Assembly: GCA_010015655.1 (NCBI GenBank)
Contig: ML976779.1
Span: 62,001 to 126,000 of the forward strand
DNA from: Bimuria novae-zelandiae CBS 107.79
Lineage: Eukaryota > Ascomycota > Dothideomycetes > Pleosporales > Didymosphaeriaceae
DNA length: 64,000 nucleotides
Direction of reading: 5' to 3'
In this document: positions 41,801 to 53,000 of the stretch, piece by piece
Position numbering within the stretch: position 1 is the first letter of the stretch
Layout of the letters: each line of letters begins with the position of its first letter
Translations under genes and position numbers: made by a program
The notes under the pieces: model-generated
Databases searched by the model: none
The model's input: only the letters and a program-made list of their open reading frames with translations
What the model was told of the DNA's origin: nothing

Positions 41801-43256
41801 AGGTAATTCCGGAACAGTGCTGCGACCATAAGGTCCTGCCTAAAGAGTTTCTTAAACAATGGCTTAGAGAGCGAGTTCCATGCAATAGTATCGGTGATGG
41901 CAGTGAATATCCAGTTCAGCTCGCCAATGGGCGTCCTACGCTCTGAGACTTTGCCTGGAATATTATGCGCATCGCGAAGCGTAACGTTACTCGGAAGGGG
42001 GTTTTGAAGGATGAAGAACTTCACTGCCATAGTAATAGGGTCCGTCAAGCACGAGGTAAATACGTCGGCCGGAAGATCTGGATTGGTCGGCAAAGACTCC
42101 TTCTCCCGACAAGCTGCGAGGTGTATGCAGTCATGGAAGTCCACGACTTCCACATTTGGGTCTCGTCGTTGGGCCTCTTCGAATTCCAACTGATGCTTCT
42201 CCGCAAAGCGAAGGAAGTTGGCGATGATCAAGCCCGCATCAGAGCAGTCGTAGACGAACAGGCTAGGCGCGCCAATCCAGCTCTGAAGCTCGTACACAGA
42301 CAGGGGTATGTACTGCGTGTAGTTTCGGTTGAAGACCCAGATCTCACCAGAAGACGTCGGTCGGGGCACACCATGGCCATTGTAGTGGAACAAGACCCTC
42401 TCGTTGCGGGCATTGCGGCGGAGTGTAGACGTGTACTTGCGAGTCTCTTCCGTAGTTGGGTCTAGTAGAAGTTTGTAGCGGGTGCGCATGCTCAACTGCT
42501 CATACTGCGTCTGCAGCGCCTTCCCGATTTGGTTCATCGGCGTGTGTCCCGGGGTCTGCGATGTGACGGTGGGGTCGATCCAACACTCCTCTTTCGCACA
42601 CGGATTCGTCTTGATGACGTCTGGCGGGTCAACTCCTATGTTCAGACACAGCGCCAGCACAGCGGACACGGTCTTGAGCCGGTCGCGCATTCGCCATTCC
42701 TGCAGCGGGTACGCGTTACCCTCGCTCTTGGGTATCCCGCCCGTCTCATGTTTCTTCTCCGTGTAGTACATGAAGAAAGACTACGTTCGTCAGCCCATGC
42801 CCCATCGGCCCTGAGTTGGCTTATACCCACAGATGTCAGAAGCTGATTGTACTCCTCAGAATTGAGCTGGTCGTCCCAGCCGTGCCGTATCTTGAAATGA
42901 CCATCGACACTGCTGGCTTCGTCGGCACTCTCTGAAGGCGTCTCGAAATGGCGGGGCCCAAAGTCGCTCTTCGCGCGCAACATCTGCGGGCGGGAGGAGA
43001 CGCGAACGCTGCTCGGCCGGGGGGAGACGCGAACGCTGCTCGGCCGGGAGGGCACGGCGTCTGGACTGTGGCCGTTCATGGCCACCAGGTTGTGGTGGGA
43101 GGGTGATGCCGTGCTAGGGCGCGCAGGTGTTGCACTCTCGGGGCTCTGCGGTTGCGAAGGCGCCGACTGGGCTGCCGCTGTGCCATTCATGGAGCCAGAA
43201 GCAGGCGCGTGCAATGCAAGAGGGTTGACGTGCGGGTATTCGTTGGTTGTCCTCAT
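38889..43256 (-). CDS. KOG1: TORC1 subunit Kog1 / raptor
   Basis: Raptor/Kog1 presents substrates to TOR kinase in complex 1 and links growth to nutrients. Three exons (43256-42831, 42780-39529, 39482-38889), introns of 50 and 46 bp, both phase 0, 1423 residues. After a low-complexity N-terminus with a duplicated RPSSVRVSP, the conserved raptor N-terminal (caspase-like) region begins at WDDQLNSEEYNQLLTS-SFFMYYTEKKHETGG and includes RNERVLFHYNGHGVPRPTSSGEIWVFN and APSLFVYDCSDAGLIIANF. HEAT-like helices follow, then about residues 1080-1423 form a WD40 propeller (NVFIAGFGDGAVRVYDQR, RELVSGCRDGEVKLWDIR, PVFAVGTQRHQVKIFNINTG), ending SSVVKVWDGNT. Domain order and length fit the family fully. Confidence 0.94.
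42997..43050 (-). repeat. 27-bp tandem duplication in KOG1
   Basis: Two copies of a 27-bp unit beginning gagacgcgaacgctgctcgg at 42997 and 43024, differing by one or two bases at the end. In the protein they give RPSSVRVSP-RPSSVRVSS in the disordered N-terminus, before the conserved raptor region. Being a multiple of three, the repeat keeps the frame and may vary in number between strains. Confidence 0.85.
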
Positions 43257-44410
43257 CTTGAGCTCTTAGCTGCTGCGGTGACGAGGGTCGAGGTTGCCGG
43301 GCCCATGTCGCAGGGCGTGTATTTAAGCGTGGTAGAAGAGAGCGTATCCTTCCTGGGGCTACACACTAGCTAGTATATACGTTCAAAAGAGGACGGCGGT
43401 GAGGGGAGCAAGAGACGTTTCGAGGATGCAGCCCTCCGCGAAGATTGATGTGACCGCGGGTTCGTTGGAGCGCGGACGTGCCACGCTAAACCGCATCGGC
43501 ACTCGGTGAAGGCACCACGGGTGCATGATCACATGTCCACGAGTACCTCCAGCGTCTCAGAGAAAGGTGAAACGGGCCTTTCGCCAACGCAGAATCGAGA
43601 GCAGGTCACGACAGGAGCAAGTCCGTAGTACACATGTAGTGCCGGGAAATCCACTGCTCGCCAGGAACAGCTTGCAACAGATGCACAAGTAAGTGGCTTC
43701 CTGTAACAGATGCCATGCAGCAAACAGCGAAGACTGATACCTCCTACAATAACATACTAGCCCACAGGACCTAGTAGCGCAAGACCTTATGGTAATCGGA
43801 ACCCCTGTGGAAAGCCGTTGTGCAATATTGAATCAAAGGTATGGTGAATGGAGTGGAGCCCTCGGTCGTTGATCATGAACTTTTTCTCCACCAAACGTTC
43901 GCGGGACGGACGCCTAGTCGCCGTCCCTGCGCCATTGTGGCACCAATAGAAGAATAGTCGAACGGGCCTGCGGATGATTTCCCCGTCCTGCACACCGAGG
44001 TAAATATAATACTCGTCGGTACTTCATGCACACTAGGAGACTAATCGCACCCCTGCTGAATTCAAGGGGCATCAGCCTTGAGTTGCCCATAGGCAGTAGA
44101 TCGTTCTTGGCGCTCCTGCTCAGTCCGAAAACCATCAGCGCAGTGTGCCTCCTCTCCACTATAACGCCTTGCCGACGTCCCCGTGTCCATAATCCTGCCT
44201 GTGTAGAAATGTGCGCCTCGGCCAATGCGCCATCTGTTTGAGACACGCGCTGCTCGTCGACCTGTTCCGCTGTTCAACAAACGCCCGGCTGCTACGACAC
44301 CGCCCACGAGCGCATCACGCCGACGCCCGCACCCCCAGCGTGCCTACCGGATGCGTCTTTGAGGGCGCTGAAACCGAAGTCGACGTCGCCTCGGGCGCAT
44401 TTCCGCCGCC
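43257..44410. other. Divergent promoter region KOG1 / KEL1
   Basis: 1.15 kb between two divergent start codons. Overlapping frames of 60-160 codons near 44211-44699 are shadows of the kelch gene's first exon. No other feature seen. Confidence 0.45.
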
Positions 44411-47400
44411 ATGTCGTTCCTCTTTGGAAAGAAAAACAAGCAGCAGCAGCAGAGCAGTGCGCTCCCGCCAGCGACGCGGGACATTGGCTCGTCGCATGGC
44501 CAGCCACCTGCGGCATCGCAGACACCCGCGCCAAACGGACCCGGCCCGCGCGATGTCTTGGAAAAGTCGAGAAACGGCTCAGGCACTCAGCCCTCGACGC
44601 CTGGCAGCTCGAGCGTCAACAACAGCCTCAGCTCGCTGCAAGGCCCAGCCAGTGCCGCGAGCCCCGAACCCAAGGCCCTCCGCGACCAAGGTAATGTAGA
44701 CTTGGCGGTACGTTGCCCTCCCACTATCTCGCCGCCCGTTTGAGCTCCCGCGGGAGCTTGTTGTGCGAAGGAGCTGCGTGCTAATTGCAATGCAGGGTGG
44801 TGCAAGAAACACCCGCGGCCCTCCAGAATCGTCGCCGTATCCATGGAGCACTCGCCGGTTGAACTTCACCACCACCGCCTCACCCTTTCCACGATATGGC
44901 GCAGCGATCAACTCCTCTACCGGCTCCTCTGGCGTTATATACATCATGGGTGGCCTTGTTGGAGGTGCTACGGTCAAGGGCGATCTCTGGGTGGCAGAAA
45001 TGGGGAACGGGAGCATGGCCTGCTTTCCCATATCGACAACGGGTGATGGGCCTGGCCCAAGAGTCGGTCATGCAAGTCTATTAGTCGGAAATGCCTTTAT
45101 CGTTTTTGGAGGAGACACCAAATTGGACGAGAACGATGATTTGGACGACACGCTCTATCTTTTGAATACCTGTAGGTCACGGACGAGAACAGGTCACGAC
45201 GATACACTAACCATGCTTAGCAACGAAACACTGGTCGAGAGCACTACCGCAAGGACCGCGGCCGACAGGACGATACGGCCACACTCTAAATATCCTTGGC
45301 TCCAAGATCTACATATTCGGAGGGCAGGTCGAAGGCTTCTTCTTTAACGATCTAGTCGCTTTCGACCTGAACTCTTTACAATCATCCGCGAGCAGATGGG
45401 AAGTTCTGCTTCCTAATCAGAAAGAAGGGACGGTGACACCCCCCCAAGGACGCTCGCCACCCGCTCGTACAAATCATTCCGTGGTTACCTGGCAAGACAA
45501 GCTCTACCTGTTTGGTGGCACAGACGGAATTGTCTGGTTTAACGACGTCTGGACCTACGACCCTCGCTCAAATAGCTGGAGCGAACTTGAATGCATAGGA
45601 TACATTCCCGTTGCTCGGGAGGGTCACTCCGCCACTCTAGTCAATGACACTATGTACGTGTTTGGCGGTCGGACCCAGGATGGCGTTGATCTCGGCGACC
45701 TCGCTGCCTTTCGGATATCTTCTCGTCGCTGGTACATGTTCCAAAATATGGGCCACTCCCCCTCACCACGCTCGGGACACAGCATGACTGCCTTCGGAAA
45801 GCATGTCATTGTTGTTGCTGGTGAACCATCGTCGTCTGTCGCCGACAAGAACGAGCTGAGCCTCGCATACATTCTGGACACTTCGAAAATCAGATACCCG
45901 CCCAATGAAGCTCCACCGGCTCAACAGGGCAATAATGCCCCAAGAAAGATGAGTGGGGGTGAGAGGAGCAATATAATTCAAGGAAAAGCTGGGTCTCCTC
46001 CAACTCGTGGCAGCATGATGCCCAGTGCGCAAGAACCTAGGCCGCAAGATCTCATGATGAACGGCGCTGGACCAGCTGGTTCTCGACTACCACGCGCAGC
46101 CGGCCCAGCACCGTCAGGCCCGCCCCCTCTGCAACAGGCACCGCAGCCTAGAGGGCCCATTTCAAACAGTGGACCTCGAAGCAAGACACCCACGAAGGGG
46201 GAGAGGGGCTATGGACCTCCGTTGGACACCCGAGGTACTTCATTTGATCGAGAAAACATGTCTCCCGTTACAAGAGAAAGTCCATCCACTGCCGAAGGGC
46301 AACTGCAATCGCTAAACGAAAAAGCCGTCAATGGGACTAGGAAACTTTCCGAAGCTAGCCAGAGTCAGCCAAAAGAGAGCATGGACACCTCCCGATCAGG
46401 AAGTCTTCTTTCGCGTAACACTTCCAAGTCGCAGTCGCATCGACCACAGCATTCTCTCGAGAGCATCGAACAGGCCGCCTTGAGGCGTTCCAACGAGAAC
46501 CAGCAACGCTCAACGAGTCGGGAAGCCGATATACTACCTGACAGTGGGATCGGCGCATCTCCAGCGCTCACGCACCTGAACACCGAACTGACCAAGCAAG
46601 TGGAAACTTTAAAAGTCCGGAACGCATGGTATGCTTCCGAGCTTGCTCTTGCGCGCAAGGCAGGATACAACCCGGGGACAGTCACCAGCCCTGTCATCGA
46701 CGAGCGCTCCGCAGACGCGTTTGGCGATGAGGAGAAGCCTCTGTTCGAAGCGCTTTTCAAGATGAAGAACGAGTTGGAAAGAGTCCAAGGTTCGATCAAG
46801 TCTCAAGGTGATGATGCCGCTCGTAGAATCGCAGAAGTCGAAAGGCAGCGAGACGCAGCCATTAGCGAGGCAATCTACGCGAAAGCGAAGTTGGCAGCGC
46901 ATGGAGGCGGTAGTCAAGGAGGCACTCCTCAGCCTGATGCGATCCGCAGTACTTCTACGCCCGATATGGATCGCGTGGCCGACATCAGCCGTCGATTAGC
47001 AGCATCGTTAGCGGCCCAAGGCGATCTTGCTGCCAAGTTGGAAAAGCTCACTCACGAGGTCGAAGCGGAACGCAAAGCGAAGCAGTTGGCAGATGACACT
47101 GCGGAGGCTGCCCAGAAGCGTGTGCAGGAACTAGACTCGTCGCGCCAAAAGAATGCCGCTGAACTTGAAGGTCTGCGAGCTGCGTTACATGAAGCAGAGC
47201 AGATAGCGAGGGAAGCTACAGCGAGCGCAGCGGAAGCGGAAGCGATATCGAAGCTTTTGTCGGTCGACAAGAATGAACTTAGCGGCAAGCTTGCGAGAGC
47301 GTTGGAGGACTCCAAGAACCACACCTCTGTTTTGCAATCCCTCAAAGACGCTTTGTCTGCTTCTTCGGACAAGTCTGGCATACTGGAGAAACAATTGGAA

Positions 47401-49068
47401 GAGGAAAGATACCAGCGCGAGAATCTCCAACAAAAGTTAGCCCAGCTGCGTTCGGAGCACGAGAATCAAACCACAGAGCTGGAAGCGGCTTCGCAAAAGC
47501 TTCGCGATACCGAGGAGATTGCAGAGAAACATGCCGAAGAAGCACGTCTACACCGCCAAGCCGTTTTGTCCGGTCTCGGTCAGATTGGCACCCGCGACGT
47601 AGGAAACGATGACGCAACGGACGAGCGTGTTACCATCCTTCAACAACAGGTCGACGCGGCGAACGCATTGGTACGCAAAAATCAAACTGCGGCAGATGCA
47701 GCATCCGAAAAACTGCGACGTGCAGAAGAAAGGATTGCTGGCCTGGAAGCGTATCAGGAGCAGTCTAGTCGTGAAGGACTCAACATTCGAAAGCAGCTGC
47801 AGCAAGCGATGCGGGACATGCAGGCGACCGAGGCTGAAAAGGCAGAGTTGCAACAACGACATGAGCGGTTGCGACTAGATAGCAATGCTTTCGAGGTACA
47901 GCTGAGGACTTTGAAGAACCTACTCGAGGAGAGAGGCGTAAGCGCCGTCGATGCCCGCCGCTCTAGGGTCCTGGACAGCCCCGGTTCGAGGTTTGGAACC
48001 CCAGAGCTTAACCGTGTGCGTGAATTGGAACAGCAGATTGACTCTATGGGCAAGGCGCACGAAGAGCTGCAAAAGGTTTTCGAGCAGCGTGAGCATGATG
48101 TCAGTCAGCAATGGGAGGAGAAGTTACAGGCGCTACACAACGATCATCAGGCTGCTGTCAAATATCTTCGCGGCACCGAAAAGATGCTTACTAAGATGAA
48201 GCAAGAGCTTGACCGCCACAAGTTGGAGAAGGCCAGACTGGAAGAAGAACTGGCGCAAACGCGGTCAGCCTCGCGAAGCCCGACTAAAGAGCAGTCCGCC
48301 GAATGGCAAGCAGAGCGTGAGGCTCTTCGCAAACAGATATCTTCCACAGAAGAGAACATGAAGACATCGGTCGCCAGGTTGGAGACCCAGCTCTCCACCC
48401 TTCAAACTGACCTGGCCGCTGCTCAACAGGAAGCTGCGGCTGCAGCGAAGAGAATTCAGGACGCGGAGTCTTCCGCTCAGCAGCAGCGCACAGACCTAGA
48501 AGCGCTGCGTCTCCAGAATGCGGAATTGGAAGAACGAGCCCGTGAAGCAGAGACCCGTGTGCAGATGTTCCTGGACCAGTTCGAGACGTCTGTCGATAAC
48601 TATCGCCGTCAATCTCAGCCTACTGCGGGTGGCGTGAACGGACAAGCCCGTGGACATCGTCCACATGACAGTATTGCTTCTGGCGAATCGATGTATAGTG
48701 ACGATAACACTACCACCCCGGACGCGGGACCTAACTCTGCAGCCACGCGCAATTCCATGGCGCTCGACAACCTTGCTTCGGAGCTGGATGCTCTCCGAAG
48801 TAACTGGGAGACTACCAACAAGGCCTATCGCCTATCGGACCGCTTCGATTTTGAGCGCACGCCCACCAGTGAGTTCAGCGATCTTTCAGAGTGGAGGCAA
48901 CGAATGAACGTGGATGATGATGATGACGACGACAAAGATGCTCAGAAGGCGGCTGCATCTCACGACTCGCAAGCAACGCCCACTGTACCCACTGCTCCTG
49001 CAACTTCGCCCACAGGAGCAGCTACATCTCCGACTCCTACGGGAGCCGGCGGTGCACCCATGATATAA
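44411..49068 (+). CDS. KEL1: Kelch-repeat cell-polarity protein (Kel1/Tea1 family)
   Basis: Marks cell tips and guides polarised growth in fungi. Three exons (44411-44707, 44796-45171, 45221-49068), introns of 88 and 49 bp, 1506 residues. The N-terminal 100 residues are Ser/Pro/Gln-rich. Then come six or so kelch blades, each with a paired Gly and a Tyr/Trp (PRYGAAIN..IYIMGGLVGGATVKGDLW, PRVGHASLLVGNAFIVFGGDT, GRYGHTLNILGSKIYIFGGQVEGFFFNDL, PPARTNHSVVTWQDKLYLFGGTDG, AREGHSATLVNDTMYVFGGRTQDG, PRSGHSMTAFGKHVIVVAG). A Pro/Ser-rich linker follows, then a coiled coil of more than 600 residues (about 700-1370), and an acidic DDDDDDDKD run near the C-terminus. For intron 1 I used the donor GTACGT at 44708 because an earlier GTAATG breaks the frame. 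Confidence 0.9.
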
Positions 49069-50025
49069 ATGAAGACTAAGGCGTACCTGGATTTCACTTT
49101 GGTTTTCAAAAAGGAAGTTGATAACCTCCCTTCGGTTTCTGCAGGACCGGTTGGCTTTTCTCGGATTGTCTTCGTTGGCGCTGGATGCGGTCACTGCTGA
49201 CACTTTTCCCACGAGCCCGCCACAAATCGTGCCGGGCCCTTCTCTTCGTATTCCCCCGTATTATACCATTTCTTGTTTGTTTACCCTACCAGCTGCATAC
49301 CGAGCCCTAATTCGTAACTCTCCCTAATCTTGTTCTGTTGTATTCCTGTTCAGCTTCTGAGGTTTCACTAGGGATGCTGTCGACTGGGGTGTATTTGTGA
49401 TGAAATGTTTTGTGTCTAATGGATAGGTTGCGGGAATATGATTTCAGGGTTAGGCTAGGGGCTAGGAATACCACTGTTGCTTGTTTCCGTAAAGACGGAT
49501 TACATTTTGTGATGTCTCAGGTGTGGTGGTTGCGCGAAGGAAGTGACGTCAGAAGGCGACTTCTCTCGTTGGATCCTCTTCAACAATGCATCCATCTCAT
49601 TCCCTGCTGTGCCACCGCGATAATTAACTGGCCACGTAGCCAACATCGCCGTCATATTCATGGACCGTAAGATGGGTTGCAAGGTTCACTAGGCTTCTGC
49701 AGCCCGGGTGAGCTAGCATGTCGCGGAGCGGGCTTCTGCCTTACGACCCGCAGGCACCATCTAGTCGCGACGACCACGCGTAGGCACCTGATCAGTCTTC
49801 TGGATCTTTAGAGGGGGACCGAAATGGCTCAGCATGTCTCGCACGACTAAATGGCTGATACAAAGTAACATGGTATAAAAGTTGCCTATGCACCGCTCGC
49901 TCCTTCTGGTTTCGTAATCCTTCCGCTGCACTTTCCCGTACCTGCTCTTACTTTCATCCCACCAATTGTCTTCCTCTGTGTCAACGTTATACAATCGATA
50001 CATCTCTCAACTCGCTATTTCCCTA
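49069..50025. other. Intergenic, no supported gene
   Basis: 3' flank of the kelch gene and promoter of the ankyrin gene. Short overlapping frames only. The last 100 bp are pyrimidine-rich, as usual before a fungal start codon. Confidence 0.45.
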
Positions 50026-53000
50026 ATGGCTGCTCCATCCACGCTTCTGGACGTGCCAGTCAAGCATGCGGACTTCATCTCCTACATTGAGTCACATCCG
50101 GACACGCCATTATCAGAGCTTCTCGAACCATACAAGCAATACGATGCGAAGCTTCGCGAGGTGTTCGCACAAGAGCCGGATCACCCTGCACTAAGTGACC
50201 AGCACCTCAACATTGTGCCCGTCTTCAATGGTCACGAACAGGCAGTCAAGATCCGGGCGCGCGATTTGGAGTCTGAGACGCAAGAGGAGAAGAATCGGTA
50301 CATTATGCCACTCAGTCCCGAGGAACGGCGCCTCAACACTTCGCCTGCTATTGTCCGGGATCTCAAGGACTTCCAGCAAAACTTCGCGCTCTTCTGCGAA
50401 TCCAGCCTAGTGGATCTGGACTGGAGTAATGTCGTAGCTGCGGGAAGTTCAGTCGTAACGTGCTTGCTGCCAGTACCTGAGCAGTACAAAACGAGCAAGA
50501 GGTCCCTCCGGCATTATTATCATGAGACAATTGCGCCGGCGAGTGATGTCGATCTGTTCATCTACGGGCTTAGCGAAGAGGAGGCCATCAAGAAGATTGT
50601 AGAGATTGAGAAGAGGATCAAGGATAGTATCCTGACGGAGACGACGACTATCCGAACAAAGAACGCGATCACTATAGCCAGCCAATACCCGACTCGCCAC
50701 ATCCAGATTGTCCTCCGAATCTACAAGTCTGTGTCGGAGATCTTGACTGGCTTCGACGTCGACTGCTCATGTGCCGCCTACGATGGAAATAAAGTCTGGG
50801 CCGCACCACGAGCCTTGACCGCTTATATGTCGCAGACTAACACCATTGATTTGACGCGTCGATCCCCTTCGTACTAGAGCCGCTTGTCCAAGTACTCCCA
50901 TCGCGGCTTCGAGGTGTACTGGCCTCTACTAGAACGCTCACGTGTAGACCCGACCATTTTCGAGCGCAACTTTGCGCGTACTGTTGGTCTCGCCCGATTA
51001 CTGGTACTTGAGCGGCTTCCTTCCAGATCGGAACGGGAGGCGTATACGGATGAGCGTCGACGGGAGCGAGGACGCCCTCCTGTCAATCGGTATCGCAACT
51101 TTTCGATGAGGGATAACATCAAGGACCAGTATGAGGATGAAGTTGCGGAATGGGTCGAGCAGGAGGATGCTAGTGACTACCGTGAGTTCCCTTGTTTTAG
51201 TTCACGTTGCCCGAACTCACACACCTTTAGACACTTTCACCATCCCTTATGGACCGAAGTACCACGCCAAAAAGATTGAGAAGCTCCTGTACACCAAAGA
51301 TCTACTGCTCAATTCGGAGTAGAACAAGCCCAAAGTCCGCGAGGTCAACCTTCACCGTCACCCTGCCTTCTTCGGATTCGCCGAGGACGTCATCAGCGAC
51401 TGCTGTGGCTTCTGCCCAGAGCCAGTGACTCCTGAGGAGCACGACTTTGCCGAGGAGGAGGCGAAGATCTATGTCTCTGGAAAGATCTCATTCATCAAAG
51501 ACAACCCGGGACGTCAAGCGATTGGCTCATTCAACCCAATCACTGACAACGACTGGACAGAGATGGCTTATGTTGGAAACACTGCTCGGCTGTGCCAGGC
51601 TATCGTTGATGAGGACATCGAGCATGTCGTAGACTGGCTGGAGCAAGAGGGTTCCGATCCGAACTGTCGTGACTACAGTAAGTACTTCCATGCGCTACGA
51701 AGACATCGTACTGACTCCTCGCAGCGGGTCGTACTCCACTACACCTAGCTGTGACTGCCTCATCGCCTGAGATTGTCAAAGCTCTCATTGATCATGGTGC
51801 TCGCCTGGTGGCCCGCTTCGCAGATGGCAGGACCGCGCTTCATTTGGCTGCGGCCCGTGGCAGCGTGGATATGGTCAGGCTGATCATGCAGAAGAGTGAG
51901 GAGAACGAAGAAGAAGAGAGCAAGAAAGAGGACATCCGCAAGAAGGCCAGAATGGCGGCGAGAGAGGCGAAGAGCGAAAATGGTCACCAACGACCGGCAG
52001 CCCTAGATGAGGAAGACAGCGATGTGGATATCGTTAATAAAGACGAGGCCGACTCCGACGATGAAGCGCGCACGACAACCACCGGGTCGTACGTAAAGGT
52101 CAAAGAAGAGAAGAAACTTGACGATGTGGTTCCAGAAGAGAACGAGGATGATCCCGATGTTTACGACGTCAACGTATTGGCATAGGATCTCCAATGCTCC
52201 CCACTTCATCTTGCCATTCTGAATGGTCACGTTGATGTCGTTAAGGAGCTCGTTCAGGCCTTCGGCGCCGACGTCCTTTTGCCGGTGAAGCTCCTCAATG
52301 CTCACGACAAGTCGCCAAAGGGTGCGATTCTGACACTTGTTCTCTCTCTGAATCTCCCCATGGAGAAAGCGAAAGAAATAACCAAGACGCTGCTGAGTCT
52401 CGGTGCGTCCTCCGCTCAAGCCGACACCAGACAAGTCACCGCCTTCTATTACATCTCCAACGAAGTGCCTGCTTTACTCGATGTGTTGATACGGAATGGC
52501 GAACCGGCGATGAAGCGAGCGATCAATCACCTCGGCGTGTTTGGATCATCGTATAGCCCATCCACGCGGAGCCCTCTGATGAATGCTATTTCACGCGGTG
52601 ACGGACTCGCAGCTTTGAAGCTGCTTGAATGTGGTGCTACTCCGACCATAGACTTCAAGGATTGGATGAAATCTGTGGAGTCTCAGTTCGAAACCGTAGC
52701 TCGAATGAGCTATGAACAGAACCAAAATACTTTCACCCAAGATGTCGAGCAACCGATCATACTGTCAGCCCATAGCGAGCTCCCCGAAGTTGCGGTACGA
52801 CTATTGGAAATGGGTGTGGATCCGAACACTCTTACCAAGACGACAAAGCGAAACGTCCAGAACAAATACTTCTACAACATGGAATCTCTGCTCGATATCG
52901 TTCAAAAGAAGATTGTCCAGCTACGCGCCGATCTTGGTAGCTTCCTAGATCCAGCCGAACCGTCGAAACCTCGCCTTAATTTAAAAGAGGGAGTAGACCA

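Noticed and set aside
52089..52185. Intron GTACGT..CATAG that would remove the third TAG of the ankyrin gene
   Set aside because: Consensus donor, but 97 bp is not a multiple of three and the downstream ankyrin frame (DLQCSPLHLAI) would be lost.
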